The notes beneath the pieces were generated by a model, which made no database searches, was not told the DNA's origin, and saw nothing but the letters and a program-made list of their open reading frames with translations. The position numbers and the translations under genes were made by a program. Of a stretch of 64,000 bases of DNA, positions 11,436 to 25,300 are shown piece after piece (positions within the stretch are counted from its first letter, which is position 1; each line of letters starts with the position of its first letter). Origin of the DNA: Phoronis australis (taxonomy: Eukaryota > Phoronida > Phoronidae); NCBI GenBank assembly GCA_002633005.1, contig NMRA01000538.1, forward strand, positions 69,679 through 133,678, written 5' to 3'.

Positions 11436-12034
11436 AGTCCAGTTAGACAGTACCACTGTCTCAACTGGCAGTAGGGACGGTGGCCATCCTATAGGCCTTC
11501 CATACACCGGAAGCTTTTCCGCAAATTATGCCTCACACCGATTAAACCATCAAAATCATGCTGCTATAAATACCTTTCATGCGAAGAACACCTTAGGAGA
11601 CCGTTGATGTTTTCAATTCCTTCCAACTCAAGAATAAATACTCCCGTAATCAAGCTTTTTTCAGTCATTTGTTCAGTTGCCCAAAATTGGCAACTGGCCA
11701 CTTTTACATTGCTCGCGCGAGGGGTAACATGACCTCATACCTCTTGTATAGAGCACTATAAAAATGGCCAGTTGCCATTTTGGGCAACTGAACAAAGAAC
11801 CGTTTGGAAAAAAAGTTTGATTGCTGGAGAATTTGTTTGAGCTAGGAAGAGTTAAAGATATCAACGGCGTCATAAGGTGTCCCTCTATGTGCAAAAGGTA
11901 CTGTAGCAACATGATTTTGATGGTTTTATCAGTGTGAGGATAAATTCGCCAAAGAGATTCCAGCATATGTAGATCCTGTGGGATGGCCACCGTCTCTACT
12001 ACGGCCAGATAAGATGAGGTTGATAGTATCTAGC
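11436..12034. mobile_element. Foldback element family A, unit 1
   Basis: Opens GTCCAGTTAGACAGTACCAC. The left arm (AAGCTTTTCCGCAAATTATG...ATTAAACCATCAAAATCATG) is mirrored by the right arm (ACATGATTTTGATGGTTTTA...GGCCACCGTCTCTACT). Near the middle CAGTTGCCCAAAATTGGCAA is mirrored by TTGCCATTTTGGGCAACTG, so the sequence can fold end to end. No ORF. Confidence 0.8.
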
Positions 12035-12482
12035 GTCCAGTTAGACAGTACCACCCACTGTCTCAACTGGCAGTAGAGACCGAGGCCTTCCCTTACCAAA
12101 GGTTCTCTATACACCCGAAGCTTTTCAGCAAATTATGCCTCACACTGATTAAACTATCAAAATCACATGACTATATCCCCTGGCGGGAATGGTGTAAAAA
12201 ACTTCAGTTGCCGATTTGGACAACTGAGCGAAGGACTGCTTGAAACAGTTTGATTGCAGAAGTATTTGTTCGAGCTGGGAAGAGTTAAACAACTTAAAGA
12301 CACCAACAGTTTCCTATTGTATCCCTCTATGCCCAAAGGTATAAGATGATAAGGTAGCAACATGACCTTGGTGGTTTAAACAGTGTGAGGCATAAATTAA
12401 TTCGCCGAAAAGCTTCCAATGTATTGAGGGCCTATATGCTATGGGATGGTCACCGTCTCTACCACAGTTGAGATGGTGGCAC
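12035..12482. mobile_element. Foldback element family A, unit 2 (head to tail)
   Basis: Begins again with GTCCAGTTAGACAGTACCAC and repeats both arms of unit 1 (CAAATTATGCCTCACACTG left; CAGTGTGAGGCATAAATTA right). The middle has CAGTTGCCGATTTGGACAAC. Directly abuts unit 1. Confidence 0.8.
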
Positions 12483-12625
12483 TGGTGGGATATAGTGGTT
12501 CCTGAATTTGAGAATCAGTTTCACTCACTGAATATCAATAAGGGGACCTTCGCCTCGTTCTCAAAATCAAGGACCACTACATCCGACAATTGTGGCACTG
12601 GGCCAGTGGGGGCACTGTCTATGGT
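12483..12625. mobile_element. Short foldback element
   Basis: GATATAGTGGTTCCTGAATT is mirrored by CTCAAAATCAAGGACCACTA, and GGCACTGG lies outside both arms. Related arms occur at 13581-14030 and about 56170-56215. Boundaries approximate. Confidence 0.6.
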
Positions 12626-13000
12626 TCATAGGGAACACTTAACTCGTTGAGGAAGTAATAAAGCCTGGCAAATGAGTTGAATGAAGGTCATAAAACATGG
12701 TCCTCGCAGATCCAGTTACACAATGCTAGCCTACAAGTTAGCCTACAACTGTGAAAAGGCAACACCACAATTTCACAAAAACACAGTCAACAGGCACCGG
12801 TTAACTTCAGGTTTATTGAACATCAGAGGAAAAGATTCTCTTCACTGCATCACTACATACCATGACAATAGTAACTACAAAGACGCAGGTTTTTTATGAG
12901 AAGGATACATAATTTATGCACAAAATCGTTAAACTGTCGAGCAAAGCAGACGGCGCAATTTTGCTTTAAAATGGCCGCGGAAATTGTACACATGTTTTGA

Positions 13001-13008
13001 TGACGTCC
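13001..13008 (+). promoter_or_regulatory. CRE-like site (TGACGTCC)
   Basis: Seven of eight bases of the CREB/ATF palindrome, 251 bp upstream of the PAR6 ATG, close to AAAATGGCCGCGG (about 12968). A sequence match only. Confidence 0.35.
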
Positions 13009-13155
13009 TATCGACATTTTTCGTTTACTTTAACATTTGAGGACATAAAATAGACAACAATGCATTTTAAGCATCTTTATCACACATGCTTATGATTAAA
13101 GGATTCATGAAAAACGAAATAAAAAATCAAATATTCGTAAGAAGCTGTGTGCTTG

Positions 13156-13163
13156 TGACGTCA
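13156..13163 (+). promoter_or_regulatory. Perfect CRE palindrome TGACGTCA
   Basis: Full CREB/ATF consensus 96 bp upstream of the PAR6 start codon and within the divergent ACD/PAR6 interval, so it could act on either gene. CREs near start sites are typically functional; here only the match is seen. Confidence 0.45.
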
Positions 13164-13258
13164 TGCACAACCTAGTTGGTGGTTGAGTTTATTTGGGGAG
13201 TACCTGCGAAATATTTCAGGCGTATCTGATTGTTTACGTACTAATTACTGCCCATTTC

Positions 13259-13339
13259 ATGGGCATGGACGGCGACATGGCTAAAAACCCTAATGGTCAA
13301 AACAAGGGAGTAAACACTGTCGTGGAGGTGAAGAGTAAG
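13259..13339 (+). CDS. PARD6: PAR6 exon 1
   Basis: 27 codons from ATG to AAG|GTAAGT, phase 0. Ends VVEVKSK, first strand of the PB1 domain with the conserved lysines. In-frame ATGs at 13259, 13265 and 13277. Confidence 0.93.
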
Positions 13340-16300
13340 GTAAGTCTGAATTTACGGGAACTCCGCCCTCGGAGTCTGACTGAGTAATTCGAATGGACTG
13401 AGTGACACACTCTTATCGGAATATCACTTATCATCGTCACTGTTCTGTCCCCTGACTCTGTTATGTTACTGTTTTCTGTTCTCATTTTAAGTCTACTTAG
13501 AAGTGCCTGTATAAATGCTGTGAGTGTAGCATAAGAAAGGAACGATGGAAACTATGGTGTGGGGACCAGATCTCCATGATCGGCACCGGTCGGATATAAG
13601 AGAACCAGTTCCATCCGCTATTAATGGGCCTGTTATTCAGTGATTGCCTGGTTCTCTTGAACAGGTACTGCTATATTCGACCAGTGCCCCCATGATCAAT
13701 CCATGCACCATGAACGTCTGATTGAAACTGGTGTTCTTCAAATTGTCACCACTCCACTCACCATTATTGTCTCTGAGAATTTGTAGTAGGTCAAGTAATT
13801 GAAACTGTTTGGATACAGTTCGTAGCTCTTGATTTTGGGAATCAGAGGAACCAGGCTCTTGGTTCCCTAAACTACACCAGATACCACAAAATTCAGCCAG
13901 TGATGGCACTGGTCTGTTATATATCGGATTTAGAGAACCATGCAGTCGTCGCATCAGGCTGGTACTCAACGAATGAAACTGGTTCCTAAAATCAGGGAGT
14001 GCTATATCTGACCATTGCTGGCACTGACAGTGAACATAGCCAGCTTCAGAATTGTTGTACAGACACTAGACAGCCATTTTGAATAGAGTCCCATCTACTT
14101 AGCTTGAACCCATACACCATGTATTATCAGCATGGACTACTTAGGGGGAGGTATTCGTATGTTCACTTTTAGCATTGTTGTTGTTAAAATCTGTTTGTCC
14201 ACTATCTCACATAAGAACTGGCATTAAAATGTTTAGGAGTGGTTTGTTCCAAGTTAGTCACATTTTGGGAATGGCCTAACATACTTTGGTCAAAGCTTAT
14301 AACTTCATTTTAGTCTATCCCATCCAAAAGTATTTATAAAAATAGGTTTTTGGCTGTGAAACTGATGATGTTCCTTAAAGCTTATATTCAGAATGGGTAA
14401 ATGAGTGTAAAGCATGGTATATGTCAAGAACTTTTTGTGTTAAATGTGTCCTTGGTTAGTTTTGCCTTCTCCATGTTCATGTGTTCATAGTTTATGTGTA
14501 ATCTCTACCACGCTGTTCCTTTTTACTTTAAGCAGAACAAACTTCCTATGAGTCAGTTAGATTACCAGGAACTGTCTGATATCTAAGTTGAATGTTATAC
14601 AAGTGATTTAGTTTTGTTTTGCGTATAGTAGTTAGTTTTTAGAATCTGATACTCGTTTTAAAAAGGCTTGTTTAAAAATTGTGTTCAGGATAGTGATTTT
14701 GTCCTCATATTTCTCAGTGGACTTGAATTAACAACTGTTTTCTTCTACATTTTAAATGATTACCCAAGGACAAAAGCACATCAGGTGTTAACCAAGTATA
14801 ACCCCCCCTTCTTTCTTTCCAAGAGGATCTCAAATTTATCCTGTGGATAGTATTGTTGTTCTTTGGCCTGGTTCCTGACTGTGGCTTGCAAGTCGACACC
14901 ACACCCTTTGTTCTGCTTTTGTTTTGATCTACTCTTCACATCTCTCTGTTATCTCTCTCTGAATCACCAGCCCAAGTGTTACAGCTAACCAACAAGTATC
15001 TTCAGCTATCCTGGATGTTTGTAAGTTGAGAACTCTGTTGACACTGCCTGGTGATAAGGCTGAAGTGTAAACAGTGGTGTTTGGTATTTTATTTAGTACT
15101 ACCTGAATTCAAACAATGGGGTGATATTTTAATGCGTTTCAAGTAATAAAAGTACATTAAAGCTGCCTTGACCTTTGCCTAGGGAGGTTCAGCTATGACA
15201 CTTAAATCACTCTGTACTTGACAAGATACAAGTTCATCAATGTTCATAGATCAGCACCTATATATCACGGAATGAAACAATGGCCTTGCTGTGTTTGCCA
15301 GCCACTTCCATACACAGGGGTCATCTGAACCCACCTCCCAATATTGTTGGATTCTTTCGTAATTTCTTGGTATCCTTGAAAACTGTTCTCCCTTTCTACT
15401 CATGTGAACCTGTTACACATTTCCAGCTGTATTTACAATTTACTTCTCATCATTCCTGTTGCACATTTACAGGCTATTAATCCAAAGATGTGTAAAGTGT
15501 TAAGTGGGAGGATTCTCAATTATGACACTTGTTTATTGATTCAGTTTGGTCAAGCCTGTGGTCTATAATTACATGGAATTAATAGCTCAAGAGGTGCTCC
15601 ACATGAATTGATGTCATGGTGACTTACTAGGTTGGCAGTGGGAGGGGGAGTGTGATAACCCTGAAGCTATCCAGACAAGCTGGTGCCTTGATTCTTTGAG
15701 TTTTCCAACAAATTCACTTTTAGCAGCCAATAGGCTGTGAGAATGCTTGCATTGCACCATGATATTTTTTATGAATCAATACATATTTTGCAAGTAAAGT
15801 AACATTTGGCCTGTTGCTTAGTGCATTATTGTTGAAGTTATGTGGTGATTGAAGTTGTTTCCATTCGTTTTATCCTGTTGGGTATGTATAATGCAATAGT
15901 CACTTGCCAGAATACCACTCCTTTTCCTGCCCTATTTAACCACATTGGTGCTATAGCTTCACAGATGAACACGTTCTTCCATTATTTTGAACTGAAATTG
16001 GTCTTGCTGTTTGTCATTCTGGTACGAATAAATTTTTACTATTTGTGAGACAGAGTTGCAATGCAGTTAGAAAAAATGAATATCTTAGGCACGATAAATC
16101 ATTTTTCACTTTTCTGTCTGTCCTCAGAAGTGTGTTTGGCTTCCCTCCATTTCAAAAACTCTCTAGACCAATGTATTTGCATTTTTCAATCTTTGCAAAT
16201 GAAAAGGGATTGTTTTGGAAATTACGTACCAAGTCTTCTTTTTGTGCATGCATAGGAATGATTTTAGAAGCGGTTGATATTGGTTTAATGAGGATCTGAG

Positions 16301-19300
16301 GGTCACCTGTCACTTGTATCTGTATGAGCACTTGTAATGTACAGGAATTCCACTTGAGCCTAGTTACAGCATCAGTAGCTAACAACATTCCTTCAGTAAA
16401 TCTTTCTAGGATGCTGTATGGTGGAGTCAGGACAAGTGATATTTTGATATTTTTGATATTGTTTTTCAAAAACGATAAGTAGCACATTTTCAGATTCTAT
16501 ATTGTATCTGCCATCACACAATGTTTGCAAATTTGCTGGTATTCCACACCAATGTTTGAAGTCTCTAAAAGATGAAGGAAGTGTATTTCTGTGATATTAT
16601 TTTTTTGTCCAAAATTGGTAAGATTTTACAGTTGTATATTATAGTTATTTCAGTATGAAGTTGGTGACGTTTAGAAACTCGTAGGTTAGCTAAAATAAAG
16701 TCTCACGAGGTAGTAGGTTCTCGAAGACCATAGGCAAATTTGGTCATGAAAAGGCCATCCAAATCTGAAAGAGTTTTATTTGGGTCATGTGCGAGGCTTA
16801 TGAATTATTGACCCAATCCTGCGTAACAGGTTCTGAGATGTTGTGTTCAATTGACAGGTCTGTGAATGAACTGGTGAAGTAAGATTATGTAGAACCCTAG
16901 AAAAGTGTACAAACTTGGCTAACTTCCGATCATTACATCTCAGTATTTGTAGATTGGATTCATATGGAATTTTCACACATCATGCTGTTTACACCATTCT
17001 CCAAAATACTGTTTGGACTTTTATGATATGAAAAAACCTTAACTTGCATTTTAAAACGAAGACAGCTTTAAACGATTTTATCTAGAACACATAATACAAA
17101 ATTTGTTATTGACACTGTTTTGGTACGAACATACTTTTCTTTTTTTGCTAAACTTTACTAAAAGGCACGTTGTAACATAACTGCGGTAATGGCAGATTGA
17201 TAAAAAGTCAAAAATCAAATTCTTCTCTGGCCTTCTACTTTCTGAAAACACCTTTATAGAGTTGAAAGTATTAGTCTAAATACACAATATAACAGGACTT
17301 GTGGATATGGTGTGGTACTCCTCCAAATTGAATTCACATTGTGGTTGGATGACATTGTTGTCTAGAAAATTATATAAGTTGGCCATTGAGTCACCATTCT
17401 GTAGTCTGTTGTTATGTGTTAAGTGCATAAGGTCTGAAGACAGACATGTCTAGTGTGCATATTCAGGGAAGACAGATGTTCAATGCAGATGCATTTATAA
17501 AGTATCAATTTTAGATAAAGCCCTCAACCCTACTGGCAGAAAAGTAAAATTTTGCAACATTTCTTGTCTTCAAAGTTCTGAAATCACTTATTTGGTATAT
17601 GTGCACAAGTTAGTCAGGGCGCTTGATTTGGCGACCAACCGGCAGGTCTCTAATGCAACCTCAGACAATGTGCACTACTGATCGTCTTGATATAATGCAA
17701 CCTCAGACAATGGGTACTACTGATCCTCTGATATTTCCTTAGGCAGGAGGTGATGTTGTGCAGGGCAATGGGCCCAAGGGAGAAATTGGCCTTTGCTGAT
17801 TGCTCAAATGATACACTTCTAATATTCTGTTTGGTTGAAAAGCCATCTAGACAATTGCCCAGTTTGCTGTCTCTTCAATTCAGATATGGGGCTTTTTCAT
17901 TTCATACTGTTGACAGCTTTGTGTCATTTGTAAGGGCCAGGACACACCACCATAAACAGACTTGAGCTTCATTGTTTTTTCAAGCTCATTTCCCATTGGG
18001 TGACCTGATAATTTTGTCAGGTCGCATTTGGCAAGTTGGCATTATACTAAGCCTCAAGCCCTGATAATAACGTTCATTTGCTGTATTTTCAATTTCTCAC
18101 CTGTCACTTGAAAACGTTCTAGGATAGGTAATTTAAACATCAAGAAAGAATCCCCTAGTGATCTTGCAAAAAGTCTCTCCTGTGAGAAAAGCTCTTGTCT
18201 TTTAAATTTTGCATTGCCACGTGCCACATTCAGCCATGGATTTTAATCTAGATGTTATGTGAGGAGGGTGGCCCTTTGTTGTCAGTTTGGCAAGAGAAGT
18301 CTGTTGACAAATGATCCACTTCAAATATTTAACGGTCCTTTTGATTATCAATTGTGAAAAAATATTGATATCTTGCCAACATTTTCATGTACTAAACATG
18401 CAAAACAATCCCAAAACATCCCCGCGAGTGTTTTTCGAACACTATTTCTTAAAGAACTCCTATGGTTGTACCTATTTTTATTATAAAATCTGTCTATGTA
18501 TTGCTTTTGTTACCCAGATAAACACTTTCTAAATAACTGCTTTGTAAACGTACAGTGCAACACTATTCATCTAAAAACAAAACGATTCACCATGTATCTA
18601 TCAGTAATGGCTGTGTACAGGTATATACACTTCTATGTGCAGTGATATTCATGTTGTTGCCCTGTTTCAAGGACTGTGACTGTATGGTCCATGTTGGAGC
18701 TGTGCTTGTTCATCTAACTAGTTAATCTGTGTATGATCTTGTGCTGGCCACATTCCATACATTCCTTGCTGTTTCATATACATTTCTGTCATTGATATGT
18801 GTTTGAAGTGAAGCTAATATTATATATTATTACTCACACTGGTTCAAAATGTATCATAACAGAGGAGACCTTAGATGCATTGTAAACTAGCTTAATAGTG
18901 TTTATAAGTTTTGTATGGGTTTGTTATATTCTTTATTTTCCCGTTGTCAAAAGTTCAATATCACTGTATGAACATTAAGTTGCCATCTGATCCTATATAC
19001 CATGAGGTATTTAATTGACTGTGTTATATTTGTGAGTACAGACCTCAGTCAAAAGGAGGCATTTTGTGGTACACAGGGCCCCCCTTGGAAAGTAGTGAAA
19101 ACTGATGGGGTTGTCCTCATTGTAAACATCAAAATAAATTAAAAATTCAATTAGATTAAAACAAATGTAAGTTGTTAGATCAGCTTCTCTATAAGTAGTA
19201 TGAGGGACTTAAAATGAAATTATGGGACAATTTAATTGTAAGCCTCACATTGTATATTGTGGAGTTTTCAGAAGTTTGATTTTAAAGCTAGCTGTGAATG

Positions 19301-22300
19301 CAAGTTTCAGGAATGTTCCGTTGTTATTAATTGTAATCTGTAACTGCGGTCATCAATATATCGTCCAATAATACGTAACTGTTTGTTACCAATGACTCAA
19401 ATTGGCACATTCTGCTGTCATTTGTCAATCTCACCAAGTAGATTGTCTGGATTGAATCACAATACTTTGAATTGTGGAAGATATTGATTGTTCAAATAAC
19501 ACATTGGCCTTGGTTGTACAACATCACGCTTATTAAATGTTGCACTTGTTGTCGAAATGTTGGCCTCTTTGTGTCCATCTAAATTCCATTTTCCCCTCTG
19601 TTTTGTAATTTATTGACTGATTGAAGTTCATTGTCTTGGTCTAATGCAATCTGGTCTGTGGGCAGACAACAACAGTACATTTGCTGTTGAATCTCGTTAA
19701 TTTAGGACTCAATATGGTCGGCCAGTGAAACATTAGTTTCACATTTTTCCATGGAAAATACATAGCACTATACTGATATTTTTCCGTGTTCAAGTTCTGT
19801 AGTCTGTACCAAAGCGTCCAGCTGACAATGTTTTTGAGAAATTGTGGACACTCACAGCATGTCAGAGGCCCCTGAAAATTCAAGAAAGGGCAATTTTAAC
19901 AATTGTTTTTGCATTGCAAAATTTTTAAGTCTGGTCGGCACAACACATGTGGCCACATCACGAAATTTGTGAGTTTACTGTATGATATGGTGATACATTT
20001 TTTACTTTATCAGTAGTAATATCACGCTCAGTGGTGTCCTTTGAGAGAAACTTAAGCTATTGCTTGTGTGGAAATATTGAAAATTCTTTCTTGATGTAAA
20101 AGCATGGTGTCTCCTGTTATCTACACCTGTAGCGAATTTCCCTAATCCAATAATTCATTGCCATTCAGTGACAGCTGTAAGTGATCACTTAAGTGAAGCT
20201 GTAACATTTGGCTTGTGGGAGGTAGCTCCTGCTGAAAACATTCCTCCTTCATTTCATCAAAAGTTGGTGAAAAGATTTGCTTGTATATGGTCTTCCATTA
20301 TGGGAGTTGGGAGCTTACAATGGCCATGTTCTCATAGGAAATTCCTAGCTGCTCAACCTGAGATTTGTTTACAATAACTAATAACTTTCTGCACTATTTC
20401 CTATCTACAGAAAACCCATTATTGTTTGGAGAGGGATTGATCAATTGAAGATTGCCATTGCATGGTAACATTTTATGGTGACCTCTATTGACCGTAGGTG
20501 GTGGATGCATCTGTTATCACAGAAATCAAAAACAACAACCCTCAAAAATTTACCAATCCGTGTCATGCTTTGAGTATTTTTTTTGCAATTTTACATGAAG
20601 TGGTTGGTGAATTGTTGAGTCTCAAGTACGGTACAATTTGATAGTCACAGCCTAGAGAATGTGGCATGTTACACTTAAAAATCATCTTTTTGGTATTTTG
20701 GTACCCATGGCCTGAAACCACCTATCACAATTGGAGTTGAGTCCTGTACTAAGCCTGTTCATCTAGGGGGAGAGGGGACTGATGACGGATCTGAGATGGT
20801 GGTAATTATCTGATCTGTGTGGAACTAAGTTTTGATAGAATCTTATCAATTTGGCAGTTTGCCATAGAAGTGGAATCTCATAAATTTCTGGCCAAGTTGG
20901 ATAGTTGAGTGACCTCGATAGCTAGATGTTTTATGACTGGAGAGCAACATGACATGTGATGGTATAGTGTCATTGCTGTTACCCAGCAAATAATTCACTA
21001 TTGCTCTGGTTCACTTTCAGTTTGACGCCGAATTCCGTCGTTTCCACCTTGACAAGACAGTGATGGTGAAATGTACAGACTTCTACAGGCTGGTAGAGGA
21101 CCTTCATAAGTTGCAAGACATTCCTTTCCTCATCAACTATACAGACCCTACACATGGGGACCTGCTACCCATCAATAATGATGAGAACTACATGAAGGCA
21201 TTGACAACAGCCAGGCCTTTGATTAGGCTGCAGGTTCAAAGAAAAGGTATGTAGTCAAGGTAGATGAAGCTGGGATGTAAAGACTGTGAGAAACATAGTA
21301 TCCAAAATGTTTCATTTAGGATAGCCCAGAAATGCTATGTCGTTTCTAGTTTCTTTATTTTGTTGAGTTTTTAGCTATGAATGGAGGGTGAGCCATGTCC
21401 CGCCCCCCCTTTAATCTTCTTGTGGTCTGGAGTTATGAATTCCCAGTAGTAACAGGAGAGATTTTATAAGTGGCCTTGCATCATGAAAAGCTTTTGATGC
21501 AAAAATGTGCCTGTATGTCACCTAGTACCCTCCAGACAGGAGTCGTTGGTCTTTCTTTACCAGGGATAGTCCTGGACAGGGCCTTTGCGCTTTTGCGTAT
21601 AAAAAAACAAAATGGCACCCGTATATTGTAGTATCATGTCCCCCCTGGTGCATCTTTTAAAACACAACACTCTTCCAAAAACGCAAGATTCTAGTCATCT
21701 TACTTATAGTGTGTTCTTATTCTGTCACAGGTGAATAGTCTGTTTGATGTATTTGTCAGATTGCCTCTCTGTAGGGAATTTTTAAATAAAAATGCAACTT
21801 TTACATGAACATGACTCTGTTGTTATTTCGGTTGCCTCTGGGATTTCTGTTTCATTTGTTACCACTTTAATAACATGAAGTCTGCTGGGAACAACTTTTT
21901 TAAAAGGCACTCTTTTTTGCCAGGTGCACCCACAGGGCACACGTTCAATCCTGATCAGAAATATCCCTGCTTTACTATTGGTCTGGCAAAGATTTACTCA
22001 ATGCATTACACTCTCACAAATGTAGCATTCAGTATGGTGGACATGTGAATTTCTTTTCATTTTACTTCGTTAAAGACACGAGTACCAGCAAGTAATGCTT
22101 GATCGCTTTTAAGTTCTATCCAAACCTGTCACTGGGAACTGATTTAGGAAATGTCATTATTTGCAGCAATGCTATAAGCCTTAGAAAATTTAAAAAGTTG
22201 AGTTTTCGCTATTAACTTTGTCCTAAATTAATGAGGTTTTGTCATATTGAGGCAAATATAGTGAAGACAAAGACTTCAGAAGGTAATGCTGAACTTCCTG

Positions 22301-25300
22301 GTAGTTTATCTTGTTATACATTATATCTTCTGATTTTGTCCTCCTGTTGTTTTGGTTTGAGTTTGAAGTTGTTTGTTGTTGTTAGCATTGAGATGAGGTC
22401 AAGATCACTTGTGTCAGATTTGACAATTAGGGCACTTAATCCTACTAAAAGCTTGAAATCTGCAATAAGTTAGAGAGTTTGACTGCAGTTGATAAGGAAA
22501 GTGCAATGAGCCATGTTACACTCTGTATTTAATTATAGTTCAGAAGGTATCAGTCAATTACAGGTCTCCTTGCATTTTGATAACCAGTTTTCTTCACTGA
22601 ATAAGAGGCATCAAACTGATTCTCAAAATGGATCACCCCTGAAAGTGTGTGTCTATTGCTGTTTAGCCTTTAATGAGCAGCAGACAGCCAGACTGTGCAA
22701 ACTGTGATCTCCACCCAGGACTTTATGTATTTACTGTGAAAATAAACACACCATCACTGGCAAGGAAACCCATGATGGTTTTATGAGGGCCTTGTCTGAC
22801 AACTGGCTGCAAGGGTCTGATTGTGAGGGTTTGTTGTGGTTTTTTGTCTTGGACTACCAAATGGATCATTAGGTTTACAGGATGGACCAAATAGCACCCA
22901 ATGCTATTTTTCGCCTTAAGTTTACGTTTTATAATATTTCACATATCTTTAGGTGAAGCTGGACTGAGAGATTCTTGTGACACCAATATGGATCAAATTG
23001 TACACAGCAGTCAAGATCTATTTTTTCTACAATATCTATGCTTCTGGCACAGACAGCACAGGCAGGCACATTTTAGTTGGAACAGTAGACTTGATAGAGG
23101 TGCAATTGCATATTTTGTGACCAAATTACGTGAAGTGTAGCACTAACTACCCAGAGGTCACAGATGTCGACCTATTTTAGCCAGAACTCTCCCGCCCCTT
23201 TTCAAATTCAACAATCCAGGGTCATTTTCAATTCTGCTTGAATGCGATAGGTCTTCCTCTGTAAAAGTTGTGTTTTAAAAAGAAACTTAACAAAGGTCTA
23301 TATCTGAAAAATCCTCATAACTGATGACCTCGAAATGCCAATTTCTTGTGACTGATGGCGAGCTGGTCTATTCGGCTTTCTTCAAGCGGTATGGTATCGT
23401 AACCAGAGTAATGTTGGGAGTTCTGGCTGACAAAGATGGACTGCTGTGACCTTTATTGGCATTTGCTTCATTTCCGGACTCTTGAAATGTGGGCACCTGA
23501 GGTTTCAAAATATTGCCTTCACGGTCTTAGCAATTTTGTAGAAAAATAGACTTAACGATTTTCATCTGTGCTACTAAATGTATTGTCCAACACAGTCCAG
23601 GTGAAAGGAAGATCCCTGGCCTGCTGTCTGTACCACAATACTGGAAGATGTTGAATGATTTAGAAAAATTAGAGCACCTTTTGGATCACCCTGTACCCTG
23701 AAGTGAATCCAGTGTGTGCAAGTGATGTGATTCTGATTTTTTGTGCGTAAAATTGATGAAAGGTTACTGTAATGTTTTCCAGAGAAGACTTTTCAAATAG
23801 TCTGATGGGGAGATTTCTTTTGCATTTTCTTTGACACAAGCATTTTTGACCTGTAGTGACCTTAAATGGTTATTTTTCTAGAAGGGAGAAGAAATAGGTA
23901 ATACTGTGCATTGTGTTAACATTTTGTTCCTAACATAACACTGGGGGCAGGGGAGGGGGGGGCTTCATGTCATGATGTTGTCTCGTTCAAATATTTATAA
24001 TTCCTAATCTGTTGGTTTTCATAAACGTACATGCTTCACGCTGTATGGTGTGATTGACGCATTTAAAACTCTCTCAAGAGTTGTTATGATCTATAGTTTT
24101 AACAATTAAATTTAATATGGAATTTTGTGTGTGAATGTGAATGCTATTCAAAATTAAAATATTAGTATAGAGAGTGTTGTTCTGATAAAATGATAGTAAT
24201 GTTTTTCTGTTTCCTGAGCCATTAGCAGATCACCAGATCAGAGTTCAGAAAAGATAGAAAATCATTTCAAGTTGCAGTGTATTTGGTTTGCTTGGGAGGT
24301 CATTCAGTTTCCTTACTGTTTCTCAGCTATAGCAATACTGGGCACTCCTTTCTGAGTTGTCCAGGTATTGAATGACCAGAAACTGTTTCAATCACCACCA
24401 GCTTGGTTCACCACTGTAATCAATACAGGCCAGTGTAAACATTGCCTCACCATAGATCACTTTGATCTGCTCAACCTTGACAAGACTGTGGTCACCAGTA
24501 CAAGAGTGTATTGTCCACAGGTCTTGTCCATCTTCTGTCCTAAGTAATGGCTGCTACCACACAGTTTGATTGTAGGGGTTTCTACAATTTCATGCATCAT
24601 ATGTTTGAACAATAACCTGTAGAGCCAATGATTTTCATGTGGGTGAATCAAATGTTAATTCAGAATATTCAAAGAAATACCAAGCAGTTGTGCTCTGCCT
24701 GTTTATCCATGTTCCTATACCAGTTGTGCTCTGCTTGTTTTATCAGTGTTCCTATACCAGTCTGCTGAGACTGTTGCAGCGAAGTTTTTTTCTTGTGCAT
24801 TATTCACTATTTGCTCACTTTGGTGGTACTGCAAAAAAAAAGCGAAGTACTTTTGTAAACTTTGTGTACAGTAAGTACTAGGTTTGTGTCAAATCCATTA
24901 ACTAGCCGGGGAAACAGTGCACAAATCAATTCTCTGTTCTATCGTTCTAAGCCATGAAAGTGACTGCGATGCCTCACAGGATGCTTCCCGTCTCTCAGTC
25001 ATGTGACTTTCATTTCTTGATTCCAAGTATTTTGCTCCCATATCTCAACAGTTTCAACATGTGTGTCTTATGAGTCACCCCTGTCTCATTGTTCATTCCT
25101 CATTATTAGTACCAGTTCAAGTATTATCCACAAGTTATGGAGAGTGATACTTAACATGCCTGCAGCTCTATAGTGGCACTGGGAGCCTGTCTCTTCATAA
25201 GTTCTTGGGATAGAGAGTTGTTTGTTGAAGCTATGTTTTGTCTGCTGGAAATGTGTGTTATGATTTGAAGCCCCACTATGACTTTTTGTTGTATAAATCT

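Larger units (their letters stand above)
10800..13258. other. ACD/PAR6 head-to-head intergenic region
   Basis: About 2.46 kb between two divergent start codons. It should contain both promoters and 5' UTRs. It holds a mariner-type MITE, three foldback units and, near PAR6, GC-richer sequence with two CRE-like sites. I see no further coding exon. Confidence 0.7.
13340..21020. other. PAR6 intron 1 (7.7 kb)
   Basis: No coding exon seen. Holds a foldback element (13581-14030), dispersed repeats at 16870-17300 and 19650-19960, a 42-bp tandem repeat at 17651 and a LINE-like 3' tail at 19070. The rest is unannotated AT-rich sequence. Confidence 0.8.
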
